Source: CALNYS01 sp942490855 (lineage in GTDB: Bacteria > Planctomycetota > Phycisphaerae > Phycisphaerales > UBA1924). From it: a stretch of DNA of 64,000 nucleotides. Every line of letters begins with the position of its first letter. The first letter of the stretch is position 1. The notes below the pieces were generated by a model. The model saw nothing but the letters and a program-made list of their open reading frames with translations, was not told where the DNA came from and ran no database searches. The stretch is from NCBI GenBank assembly GCA_942490855.1, contig CALNYS010000004.1, positions 62,001-126,000 of the forward strand, written 5' to 3'. Positions 9,621-17,565 of the stretch are shown in pieces. The translations under genes were made by a program, and so were the position numbers.

Positions 9621-11519
9621 TTACATGCAGTCGCCCCACGCGGCGAGGACGATCGCCAGGTCGGATGAATCGGTCACGCCGTCGGCGTTGAGATCCGTTT
9701 CACCCGCCATGCCCCACCCGGCGAGGATGGACGCGAGATCGGACGAGTCCACCACGCCGTCGCCGGTCAGATCCGCGGCGCACCCCACGAAGGTGAGCAC
9801 CACCGTGTTGCCGGGGTAGGAGACGACGAAGCCCGGCTCGCCCGTAACGCTGTCGAAGGCGCCGGTGAGCATGCCGTTGCTGGTGAAGACCTCGAAGGTC
9901 TCGCCCGGCATGGGCATGTATCCGTCGGCGAGGGTGACGACGATCTCGCCGGCCAGCGCGACGTCGCCGCTGGTTTCGTAGATGTCGCGCTCCATGTTCC
10001 CGGGCCCGGCGATGTCCACGTCGAGGCGCCCGGTCGTGGTCTGGGTGTAGTCGCCGCTGATGTAGGTGTAACCGACGCCGTGGGGCGAGCCGGTGGACTC
10101 GAAGAGGCCGGCGTTGAGGATGTCGACCGCGAGGTTCATGGGCTCAACGCAGCGCATGGTCCCCTGCTCGGTGATATCGATGCGCCCGTCGCCGCCGATG
10201 GTGGTCGTGGGGTAGGGCGAGAACCAGTCGTTGACGATGAGACGGGTCTGGTCCTGCGCCAGGCTCATCGTGGCGCCGGAGCGGAGGTACACGAGCGTGT
10301 TGAATTCACCGCCCAGCCCGGGGAGCGACACGTGGCCCCAGACGCTCACGGGCGCCGAGCCGTCGAGGCTCGAGCGGAGACCGAAGATGCTCCCCATGAG
10401 GAGATCGCCGGTGAGGTCCCACTCCCCGTCCTGGGGCGCGTTGATCTCCAGTGAGCCGGCGCTGAGTTCGATGTCTCCCCCCCACTGCCCGACGCCCTGC
10501 TCGGCGTCGATGCGCATCACACCGTTGAGCTGCACGGTCGTGGTTGATCCCGGGTCGGCGGCGTGGGCGCCGGAGAGAACCAGCATCTCGCTGCTCCCGA
10601 CCTCCGCGTGCGAGCCGAAGCGGAAGAGGACGCTCGAATCGATCTCGAGGACGCCGTTGTTGACGTCGATGGTCCCGTCGATGTCGGCGTGGGCGCCGGC
10701 GATGGTCGCGGAGACGCCGTCGGCGCCGTCGTAGAGGAGCGTCCCGGCGAGCTCCCACGGCTGAGCGACTTCGAGGGTGGTGTCGGCGTCCATGTTGACA
10801 TCAACGATGGGGATAAAGAAGGGCGCGTCGATCACGAGGGACGAGCCGGCGCCGACGACGTTGAGCGTCGGGGGGACCGCGATCGCGCCGCCGCCGTCGA
10901 CGCTGACGAGGAGCTCGCCGCCGATCGCGCTGATGGAGCCGCCGCCGAGCCCGTTGAGCGCGACGGGCGACGAGGAGAGCACGTCAACCCAGCCGTTCCC
11001 GGTGATCCCCGCGCCGCTGGTCATGGTGAGTTGGTTGTAGATCCGGGCGCGTCCACCGGAGAGCTGCAGGCGGGCCTCGTCTTCGAGATCGAGATCGCCG
11101 GTCGCCAGCGCGGCGACGCCGCCGGGCGCCGCGGCTACGAAGAGGCGCGTGTCGAGCCCGGTGACGGTCGTGCGCTCGTCGCCCTGGGTGACGAGGATCT
11201 GGTGCCCGTTGCTCGAGAGCGCGAGGCCGCCCGAGACGTAGAGCGAGGCGAGGGACTCGGAGTTGGCGGTAAGGAAGATGTTGGCGGGGCCGCCGTTGAT
11301 GATGGCGGCGTCGCCGTCGCCGGGAGCCGAGCCGGTGGTCCAGTTGCCGCCAACGCCCCAGGTCGAGCTGACGTCGCCGGTCCAGATGTGCGTCCCGCCG
11401 CCGGGGTTGACGATGCCCGCGGAGCACGCGCCGGCGGCGGCGAGCGCCAGGATCGCAGGGGTGAGCATGGCTCTGGGCTTCGAGAAACGGATGGGCACGA
11501 TGGTGGGAAGGGTGCGCAT
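9621..11519 (-). CDS. secreted repeat-rich surface protein with C-terminal dockerin
   Basis: The start is placed at the ATG of MRTLPTIVPIRF, with AAGGA upstream, giving 632 residues; a longer frame exists but would precede the signal peptide. The signal region is AMLTPAILALAAAGACSAG. The mature part opens with HIWTGDVSSTWGVGGNWTTG, a motif seen at the start of autotransporter-like passenger repeats. A long stretch of short beta-strand repeats rich in Gly, Asp and Thr follows. The C-terminus carries two dockerin-like repeats (ADLTGDGVVDSSDLASILAG, TDLNADGVTDSSDLAIVLAA) and ends WGDCM. No outer-membrane beta-barrel is present, so it is not a true autotransporter. Probable role: extracellular structural or adhesive protein. 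It is followed by a strong terminator. Confidence 0.85.
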   Translation of the reverse strand: MRTLPTIVPIRFSKPRAMLTPAILALAAAGACSAGIVNPGGGTHIWTGDVSSTWGVGGNWTTGSAPGDGDAAIINGGPANIFLTANSESLASLYVSGGLALSSNGHQILVTQGDERTTVTGLDTRLFVAAAPGGVAALATGDLDLEDEARLQLSGGRARIYNQLTMTSGAGITGNGWVDVLSSSPVALNGLGGGSISAIGGELLVSVDGGGAIAVPPTLNVVGAGSSLVIDAPFFIPIVDVNMDADTTLEVAQPWELAGTLLYDGADGVSATIAGAHADIDGTIDVNNGVLEIDSSVLFRFGSHAEVGSSEMLVLSGAHAADPGSTTTVQLNGVMRIDAEQGVGQWGGDIELSAGSLEINAPQDGEWDLTGDLLMGSIFGLRSSLDGSAPVSVWGHVSLPGLGGEFNTLVYLRSGATMSLAQDQTRLIVNDWFSPYPTTTIGGDGRIDITEQGTMRCVEPMNLAVDILNAGLFESTGSPHGVGYTYISGDYTQTTTGRLDVDIAGPGNMERDIYETSGDVALAGEIVVTLADGYMPMPGETFEVFTSNGMLTGAFDSVTGEPGFVVSYPGNTVVLTFVGCAADLTGDGVVDSSDLASILAGWGMAGETDLNADGVTDSSDLAIVLAAWGDCM

Positions 11520-11627
11520 TGCATTGTCCTTAGCAGGAGAGGCCGCGGGTGATCGACGCTGGTTCGTGCTGCGGAACACCCGCTTGCACACCAGACCGCC
11601 GTTCGCGACCGGTTCACACTGCTAGGC

Positions 11628-11651
11628 GAGAACGCGCCGGAGAACGCGCCG
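11628..11651. repeat. perfect tandem 12-bp direct repeat
   Basis: GAGAACGCGCCG occurs twice in direct succession (11628-11639 and 11640-11651), in the gap between the kinase stop (11675) and the start of the downstream minus-strand gene (11519). A T7 run follows at 11662-11668. It may be an operator for the surface-protein gene or a slipped duplication. Confidence 0.5.
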
Positions 11652-11674
11652 CGCTGATTCGATTTTTTTGTGAG

Positions 11675-14407
11675 CTACCTGTCGAGCGCAGAGTCGGCGG
11701 CGCGGCTGAGAGCGCGCCAGCGCAGGGCTTCGCTGGCGCGCGCGGGCGCCGGGTCGTGCGCGTCCCACGCGTCGTAAAAGTCGGCGAGTTCGCCCGCCGC
11801 CGCGAGCGTCCTGGGATCGTCGGGGGTAAGGGCCGCCGTCAGGATCGTGTACGCCTCGCGTTGCGTTTCGACAGCGATCTGGTGCTCGCCCGAGGCGCTC
11901 AGCGCCCGGGCGTACAGCGTGAGGAACCACGCGCTGGAGGCCTGCTCCATGAGGCCGGCCGAGCGCGCGCGAGCAACGGCCTGCCCCGCGTACCTCGTGC
12001 TGTTCTCGTGGTCGGCGAGCTCGAAGTACACGCTGGCGATCCGCTGGAGCAGGTCGAGCGTGAGCGGGTGGTCCTCGCCGACGACGCGCTCCTGCGCGTC
12101 GAGCACGGCGAGGAGCTCGGGGAGCGCTTCTTCTGACCGCCCCTCAGCCGCGAGGTAGGTCGCGAGTTCGGCGCGGGTGCGCAGGGTGCGCGGGTGCTCG
12201 CTCCCGAGGACCTTGATGCGCCCGGTCAGGCACTCGCGGAGGAGGTCCTGCCCTGCTTCGAGCTCGCCCATGTCGGCGAGAAGGACGCCGAGGCTGCCCA
12301 TGGTGCTGAGCGTGCTGGGGTGTTCGTCGCCGAGGTTGGCGCGCAGGGAGACGAGCGAGCGGGCGAGGGCGTCGCGGGCCTCGTCGAGCTTGCCCCGCTC
12401 GTGAAGGAGGAGCCCGAGGTTGGTCAGCGACGCCTGGTAGAGCGGGTGGTCTTCGCCGACGAGGCGGGCGCGCCGCTCGAGCAGTTCTTTCCACGCCTGC
12501 TCGGCGCGCTCGAGGTCGCCGCTGAGGGCGTGGATCACGCCGACGTTGTTCAGCGTGGCGAGGGTGTCGGGGTCGTCGTCCCCGAGGACGCGCCGGCGGG
12601 CCGCGAGCGCGTCTTCCCACACACGCGCCGCCTCGATGTACTCGCCCTGGTAGCGCAGCGCGCCGCCCAGCGTGCTCGCGGTGCGCAGGGTCTCGGGGTG
12701 GTCGACGCCCAGCGTGCGCGCGCGCTGGGCGTGGACGTCGCGGAGGATCTCGACGGCCTCGTCGTGGCGCCCGAGGACGCCGAGGAGCGAGCCCATCGAA
12801 TGGCGCGAGGTGAGGGTGTCGGGGTGCTGCTCGCCGAGTTCTTCGAGCCGGAGGCGCAGGGCCTCGCGGAGCACGGGCTCGGCGTTCTCGGGGAGCCCGA
12901 GCGTGTTCATCGTCCCGGCGAGTGTCTGTAGCATGCGGGCGCGCAGGAGCGGGTCATCGGCGAACTGCTCGAGGATCGCCCCGTGCGTGCGCTCGAGGAC
13001 GCCCTGCTCGAGCATGCGCAGCGCGAGCGAGGTGAAGTTAGCCGACGCCGGGAGCGCGTCGGGGTCGGGGAGTTGGCGGAGGAGATCCTCGCGCAGGCTG
13101 GCGCCCATGGCGGGGACGTCGATGGCGGCGAGCTGCGCGCTCTGGAACTCGACGACGCGCTCGAGCTCGCGTTCCCGCGCTTCGGTCGCCCGGCGCGCGG
13201 TGGTCGCGACGACGGCCATGTACGAGGTCGCGGCGATGCCCACGACGAGGGCGGCGAGGACGGCCGAGGCGCCGACGACGAGCGGGCGGCGGCGGCGGGC
13301 GAACATCCGCGCCTGGTACAAGGTGCTCGCGGGGCGCGCGAGGATGGGCTCGCGGTCGAGGTAACGCCGGAGGTCGTCGGCGAACGCGTTCACCGTGGGG
13401 TAGCGGCGCTCGCGGTCGTGCTCGAGCGCCTTGAGCATGACGATCTCGAGATCGCCGGCGAGGCGCGGGTCGAGGGCGCTCGGGCGTTTGATCGCTTTTT
13501 CGCGGACGGCGCGCCCGGCGTCGGCGAGGGAGACCCCGGAGAGGTCGTGCGGGAGGCGCCCGGAGAGCAGCTCGTAGAGGAGGATGCCCAGCGCGTAGAC
13601 GTCCGAGCGGGTGTCGATCTCGCCGCCGTCGCGCTGCTCGGGGCTCATGTAGTTAAATGTGCCGATGACGCGACCCGTGCCGGAATCGAACGTGAGGTTG
13701 GTGCGCTGCGGGTCCGTTGATTTCGCGACGCCGAAGTCGATGACCTTCGGTCGCCCGTCGCTCCCGACGAGCACGTTCCCGGGCTTGATGTCGCGGTGGA
13801 TGACGCCGAGGGTGTGCCCGTGGTGGACGGCGTCGCACACGTCGAGGAACAGGTCCAGGCGCTGGCCGATGGGATCGGCGCGCCGGTCGCAGAACACGGT
13901 GATGGGCAGGGCGTCGGGGATGAACTCCATCGCGAAGAAGGGCGTGGAGACGCCGTGCCCGTCGTCCTGCGCGCCGACCTCGTAGATCTGCGCGATGCCG
14001 GGGTGGTGCAGGCGTGCGAGGACGTCGGTCTCGAAGCGGAAACGTTCGACGGCCGAGGTGTGCGTGAGCGCGAGGCGCATCACCTTGAGCGCGACGCGCC
14101 GGCTCGGTCGGATCTGCACCGCCTCGTAGACCGTGGCCATCCCGCCCGCGCCGAGGGCGCGTTCGATGCGGTAGCCCCCGATCGAGGTCGGCAGGGGCGT
14201 CGGCGGGAGCTCGCTGGTCTCGAGCGCCGGCTGTTCGAGGAACACGCCTGATTCGTCGGCGGCGCGGAGGAGGGCGTCCATGCGGCGCGTGAGTTCCTTG
14301 TCGCCGGCGCACGCGGTGGAGACGTGCTCGTGGCGCTGCGCGGCGTCGTCGATCTCGAGCGCCTCGGTCAGCAGCCTGTGGGCGCGGCGGGCGAGTTCAT
14401 CCGACAT
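11675..14407 (-). CDS. Ser/Thr protein kinase with transmembrane helix and TPR-like tail
   Basis: The product is 910 residues. An N-terminal helical stretch (1-80) precedes a Hanks-type kinase domain (about 83-355). The glycine loop is GAGGMATVYE, the lysine is in RVALKVMR, the catalytic loop HRDIKPGNVLV lies near 202 and DFG near 222. A membrane helix follows near 388-410 (VVGASAVLAALVVGIAA). The remaining part, about 450-870, consists of repeated units such as HPDTLTSRHSMGSLLGVLGR and HPSTLSTMGSLGVLLADMGE, the NB-ARC/kinesin-light-chain type of TPR. It begins 11 nt inside the end of an ECF sigma gene, so the two are translationally coupled. The kinase probably phosphorylates that sigma factor or its regulator. 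Confidence 0.93.
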   Translation of the reverse strand: MSDELARRAHRLLTEALEIDDAAQRHEHVSTACAGDKELTRRMDALLRAADESGVFLEQPALETSELPPTPLPTSIGGYRIERALGAGGMATVYEAVQIRPSRRVALKVMRLALTHTSAVERFRFETDVLARLHHPGIAQIYEVGAQDDGHGVSTPFFAMEFIPDALPITVFCDRRADPIGQRLDLFLDVCDAVHHGHTLGVIHRDIKPGNVLVGSDGRPKVIDFGVAKSTDPQRTNLTFDSGTGRVIGTFNYMSPEQRDGGEIDTRSDVYALGILLYELLSGRLPHDLSGVSLADAGRAVREKAIKRPSALDPRLAGDLEIVMLKALEHDRERRYPTVNAFADDLRRYLDREPILARPASTLYQARMFARRRRPLVVGASAVLAALVVGIAATSYMAVVATTARRATEARERELERVVEFQSAQLAAIDVPAMGASLREDLLRQLPDPDALPASANFTSLALRMLEQGVLERTHGAILEQFADDPLLRARMLQTLAGTMNTLGLPENAEPVLREALRLRLEELGEQHPDTLTSRHSMGSLLGVLGRHDEAVEILRDVHAQRARTLGVDHPETLRTASTLGGALRYQGEYIEAARVWEDALAARRRVLGDDDPDTLATLNNVGVIHALSGDLERAEQAWKELLERRARLVGEDHPLYQASLTNLGLLLHERGKLDEARDALARSLVSLRANLGDEHPSTLSTMGSLGVLLADMGELEAGQDLLRECLTGRIKVLGSEHPRTLRTRAELATYLAAEGRSEEALPELLAVLDAQERVVGEDHPLTLDLLQRIASVYFELADHENSTRYAGQAVARARSAGLMEQASSAWFLTLYARALSASGEHQIAVETQREAYTILTAALTPDDPRTLAAAGELADFYDAWDAHDPAPARASEALRWRALSRAADSALDR

Positions 14408-14969
14408 CGCCGGTCTCGTCGAGCTGGCAGAAGAGCCAGGCCTTCGCGGCGGCCCAGTCGCGGTCCACGCTCCGGCGCCCGAGCGAGAGGGCCTCGGCGA
14501 TCTCGTCGAGCGTCATCCCGCCGAAGAACCGGAGCTCGACGATCTGCGCTTGGCGCGGGCTGAGTTCTTTGAGCCCCTCGAGGGCGTCGTCGAGCGCGAC
14601 GAGGTCGACCGGCGAGACGGGGGCGGCGGGGTCGATATCGCCCAGGGGCACGCCTCGGCTGCCCCCGCCGCGCTTGTCCGCGGCGCGTGAGCGGGCGTGG
14701 TCCACAAGGATGCGACGGATGACGCAGGAGGCGACGGAGAAGAAGTGGACGCGGTCGTTCCAGTCGGTGGAGCGCTGGTCGATGAGGCGGATGTAGGCCT
14801 CGTGGACGAGCGCGGTGGGCTGGAGGGTGTGATCGTCGCGTTCGGCGCGCATGTGGACGACCGCGAGTCGGCGCAGGTCGTCGTAGATCGCGGCCATGAG
14901 CGCGTTGAGATCCCGCTGGTCGCCGGTCGCGACCGAGCGGAGCAGCTGCGTGACATCGGCGTCTGGCAT
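14397..14969 (-). CDS. ECF sigma factor paired with a Ser/Thr kinase
   Basis: The product is 190 residues from the ATG of MPDADVTQLLRSV. Region 2 contains LRRLAVVHMRAERDDHTLQP, TALVHEAYIRLID and HFFSVASCVIRRILVDHARS. Region 4 contains LSPRQAQIVELRFFGGMTLD, EIAEALSLGRRSVDRDWAAA. In place of the acidic D-A-E-D of ordinary ECF factors it has Q-P-T-A before L-V-H-E, so a Thr sits where negative charge normally contacts RNA polymerase. This is the pattern of ECF factors linked to kinases (ECF43 type), one of which is activated by Thr phosphorylation. No anti-sigma factor gene is nearby. The stop codon lies inside the start of the kinase gene, 11 nt overlap. A longer N-terminal reading (from 15128) is Arg/Pro-rich and unlikely. 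Confidence 0.92.
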   Translation of the reverse strand: MPDADVTQLLRSVATGDQRDLNALMAAIYDDLRRLAVVHMRAERDDHTLQPTALVHEAYIRLIDQRSTDWNDRVHFFSVASCVIRRILVDHARSRAADKRGGGSRGVPLGDIDPAAPVSPVDLVALDDALEGLKELSPRQAQIVELRFFGGMTLDEIAEALSLGRRSVDRDWAAAKAWLFCQLDETGDVG

Positions 14970-15299
14970 AAGCGGGGCTCGGCGGGCCGCGGCTGGCGCG
15001 GCGTCGCGCCGCGAGTATACGGGCGTGGCGTCCTCGCTCACACGCGGGGGGCGCGGCGCGGGCGCCCGCCGGCCGGCGGCGTGTCGTTGGGTTCTGGGGG
15101 TGCGGCTACCGCTTGCTTGGATGTTCATGTGTCGCGTTCCCTCGAATACGCGGTCTCTCCCCCCACGCGGGAACCGGGGACAGACTGCGCCACGGGCGCC
15201 CGGTTTTTTTCGCGGTGTGTTATCGGCCGGGCCGAGCGGCCCCTCGGCGTGTGCGCACGGGTGGCGCGGGCCTGAGGGGGGAGGTGCGGGGGGCGCGTG
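14970..15299. other. 330-base gap with an orphan plus-strand terminator
   Basis: No gene is supported here. A hairpin AACCGGG (15172-15178) with CCCGGTT (15199-15205), followed by a T7 run (15204-15210), has the form of a plus-strand terminator, although both flanking genes are on the minus strand. It could end a small plus-strand RNA or act as a barrier to antisense transcription. The promoter of the sigma/kinase pair should lie near 14970-15120, but I cannot define it. Confidence 0.4.
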
Positions 15300-15851
15300 T
15301 TAGTTGTCGAGGGGGCGGTAGGTGAACTTCTGGCCGCCGATCGAGGCCTCGAACATGAGGCCTCCGGTGGTCATGGTGAAGATCGCCATGCCGTCGTAGA
15401 AGTCGGCGGCGCCGCTCGCGCCGGCCTCGACGGCGACGGCGGAGGCGTTGGCGGCGAACTCGAAGCGCCCGGAGGTGAAGGAGTCGAGCGCGTCGGCGTC
15501 TTCGAAGAAGATCAGTTCCTTGTAAGCCTGCCCGCCGAGCTGGAAGCCGATGGAGCCCTGGGAGAGGGCCGTGGTCCCGATGGCCCGCCCCTGCTCGTAG
15601 ACCATGCCCTGGCCGTAGGCGCCGCCGATGCCAACGCCGCCCTTTCCGACGGTGGGGAAGACGGCGTAGCCGTAGGAATCCTCGAGCCAGTGCTTGATGC
15701 CGGGATCGGCGTCGGTGAAGTGGTTGATGGCGAGGCGGACCTCGCGTTCGATGTCGGCCCGTTTTTCCGCGGAGCCGACGCGCTGGGCGGCGCAGGCGGG
15801 GAGGATCAGGAGGGCGAAAAGCAAGGATGTACAAAGGACGATTGATCGCAT
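15300..15851 (-). CDS. SYLF/YSC84-domain lipoprotein
   Basis: The start is the ATG of MRSIVLCTSLLFALLILPAC, preceded by AGGAG, giving 183 residues. The signal peptide ends in the lipobox L-P-A-C. The rest matches the SYLF (YSC84/DUF500) domain: DSYGYAVFPTVGKGGVGIGG, AYGQGMVYEQG, GSIGFQLGGQAYKELIFFED and ADFYDGMAIFTMTTGGLMFE. SYLF domains bind lipid in eukaryotes; bacterial members are envelope lipoproteins of unclear role. It is divergent from an FHA-SpoIIE phosphatase gene, with about 110 bases between the starts that hold an imperfect dyad (CCCCGG...CCGGGG) near 15913-15936. Confidence 0.88.
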   Translation of the reverse strand: MRSIVLCTSLLFALLILPACAAQRVGSAEKRADIEREVRLAINHFTDADPGIKHWLEDSYGYAVFPTVGKGGVGIGGAYGQGMVYEQGRAIGTTALSQGSIGFQLGGQAYKELIFFEDADALDSFTSGRFEFAANASAVAVEAGASGAADFYDGMAIFTMTTGGLMFEASIGGQKFTYRPLDN

Positions 15852-15960
15852 AACGGGCTCCTGTCGGTGCGTGCGTCGTCGGCGTTCCCCCGCCGGCGTT
15901 CCGGACACGATACCCCGGGCGCCGTGTTCCGGGGTGTGCCCTATCGGCTACGCTGACGCG

Positions 15961-17565
15961 ATGCCCGGAACCGCCTCAGGCCTGCCCGCGTACTCCAGCG
16001 ACGACACGCTGTTCTTGTCGGTCGTCGCCGGCCCGGAGAGCCGTGATTTCTCGTTCACGACGAGTGATTCCCCCGTGGAGATCGGGCGTCTGAGCACGCT
16101 CGCGTGTCGCCTGGACGACCCGACTGTGTCGCGCCGTCACGCGGTGCTGTCGTACGACAACGGGGCGTGGTCGATCGAGGACCTGGGCAGCCGGGGCGGC
16201 ACGGCGGTGAACGGCGAGCTCGTGCAGGGCCTGACGCGGCTGTGGGACGGCGACGAGATCGGCATCGGGCCGTGGCGACTGGTGATCACGATGGGGATGC
16301 CCAGCGACTCGACGCTGGTGCTGACGGACGAACCGCCCGCGGCGTCGAGCCTCCAGACGCGGGACCGGCGCATCGCGCAGCCGCTGGCGGCGCGCCGGTT
16401 GTCGTTGCTGCTCGAGTACGCCGAGCGGCTGCACCACGCGACGAGCGAGATCGATCTTGCAGAGGAGATGCTCGACGCGGCGTGCCGGGGCGCGCACTAC
16501 GAGCGCGGCGCGGTGGTGCGCGGCGGGAGTGGCGGGCGGGTCGCCGAGACGCTCGCGCGCGAGGGCGAGCCCGGCGGGATCAGCCGGAGCGTCCTGCGCG
16601 AGGCGGAGAAGGGGCAGGTCGTGCGCTTGCAGGACACGCCCGAGCTGATGCAGGCGCAGAGCATCATGATCGACAGCGTGCGCGACGTGCTGTGCGTCCC
16701 GGTGACGCCCGACATGGGCAACGCGGTGTACCTGTACCTGATCCGGGAGCAGGCCCGGGAGGACAACAGCGACGACGTGGATTTCTGCGTGGCGCTGGTG
16801 CGCCTCGCGGAGATCGCGTACGCGAGCCTGCGTCGTCGGGGGCTGGAGCGGGAGATCCGCGCGGCGCGCGAGGCGCAGGAACGGATCATGCCCGACGAGA
16901 CGGGCGCGGCGCCCGGGCTGCGCTACGCGATGCACAGCCGACCGGGGCGGGGCGTGGCGGGGGATCTCTTTGACATCATCCGGGTGGACGAGCAGCGGAC
17001 CGTTGTGTTGCTCGGCGACATCACCGGGAAGGGCGCGGGGCCGGGCGTCCTTATGACGGCGGCGCAGGCGTTTCTCAACGGTGAGTTCAGGCGTTCTGAG
17101 GATCTGCTCTCGTCTGTGCGCGCGCTGAACGCGTATCTCGACGGTCGTTCGATGTCCGGCGAGTTTCTGACGCTGTGGATCGGGCTGTACGACACGGGGA
17201 CGTGCGAGCTCGAGTACGTCGATGCGGGGCACGGGTTCGTGGCGCTGGCGCCGATGAACGGCGCGCCGGCGCTGATGCAAGAGGGCGGCGGCCCCCCGCT
17301 TGGCATTAGCCACACGCACCAGTGGAAGTCCGCGAAGGTGCGCCTGGCGCCGGGCGATCAGGTGGTGTTGTTTTCCGACGGGCTCGTCGAGCAGCGCAAC
17401 CCTGCGGGGGAACTGCACGGCGTGGAGGAAGTGCTCGAGATGCTGCGTACGGCGTGCGATCCCGAGACGCGGGTGCGCGGGCTGATCGAGCGGGTGCTGG
17501 CGTACGCGGCGGGCTCGGAGATCACCGACGATCTGACGCTGGCGTGCGTCGAGACCGTGCGCTAG
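15961..17565 (+). CDS. FHA-GAF-SpoIIE (PP2C-type) serine phosphatase, second copy
   Basis: The product is 534 residues from the ATG of MPGTASGLPAYSS. The FHA domain (about 35-110) shows EIGRLS, TVSRRHAVLSYDNG and DLGSRGGTAVNG. A GAF-like region spans about 140-290 (VLCVPVTPDMGNAVYLYL). The SpoIIE phosphatase domain (about 300-530) has GDLFDIIRVDEQ, LLGDITGKGAGPGVLM, VDAGHGFVALAP and VVLFSDGLVEQRNPAGE. It is cytoplasmic with no membrane helix. The architecture is the same as 4417-6042, so the two are paralogues, though clearly diverged. The stop shares CTAG with the stop of the convergent kinase gene. It is a plausible counterpart of the neighbouring kinases, because FHA domains recognise phospho-Thr; this partnership is inference. 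Confidence 0.92.
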   Translation: MPGTASGLPAYSSDDTLFLSVVAGPESRDFSFTTSDSPVEIGRLSTLACRLDDPTVSRRHAVLSYDNGAWSIEDLGSRGGTAVNGELVQGLTRLWDGDEIGIGPWRLVITMGMPSDSTLVLTDEPPAASSLQTRDRRIAQPLAARRLSLLLEYAERLHHATSEIDLAEEMLDAACRGAHYERGAVVRGGSGGRVAETLAREGEPGGISRSVLREAEKGQVVRLQDTPELMQAQSIMIDSVRDVLCVPVTPDMGNAVYLYLIREQAREDNSDDVDFCVALVRLAEIAYASLRRRGLEREIRAAREAQERIMPDETGAAPGLRYAMHSRPGRGVAGDLFDIIRVDEQRTVVLLGDITGKGAGPGVLMTAAQAFLNGEFRRSEDLLSSVRALNAYLDGRSMSGEFLTLWIGLYDTGTCELEYVDAGHGFVALAPMNGAPALMQEGGGPPLGISHTHQWKSAKVRLAPGDQVVLFSDGLVEQRNPAGELHGVEEVLEMLRTACDPETRVRGLIERVLAYAAGSEITDDLTLACVETVR

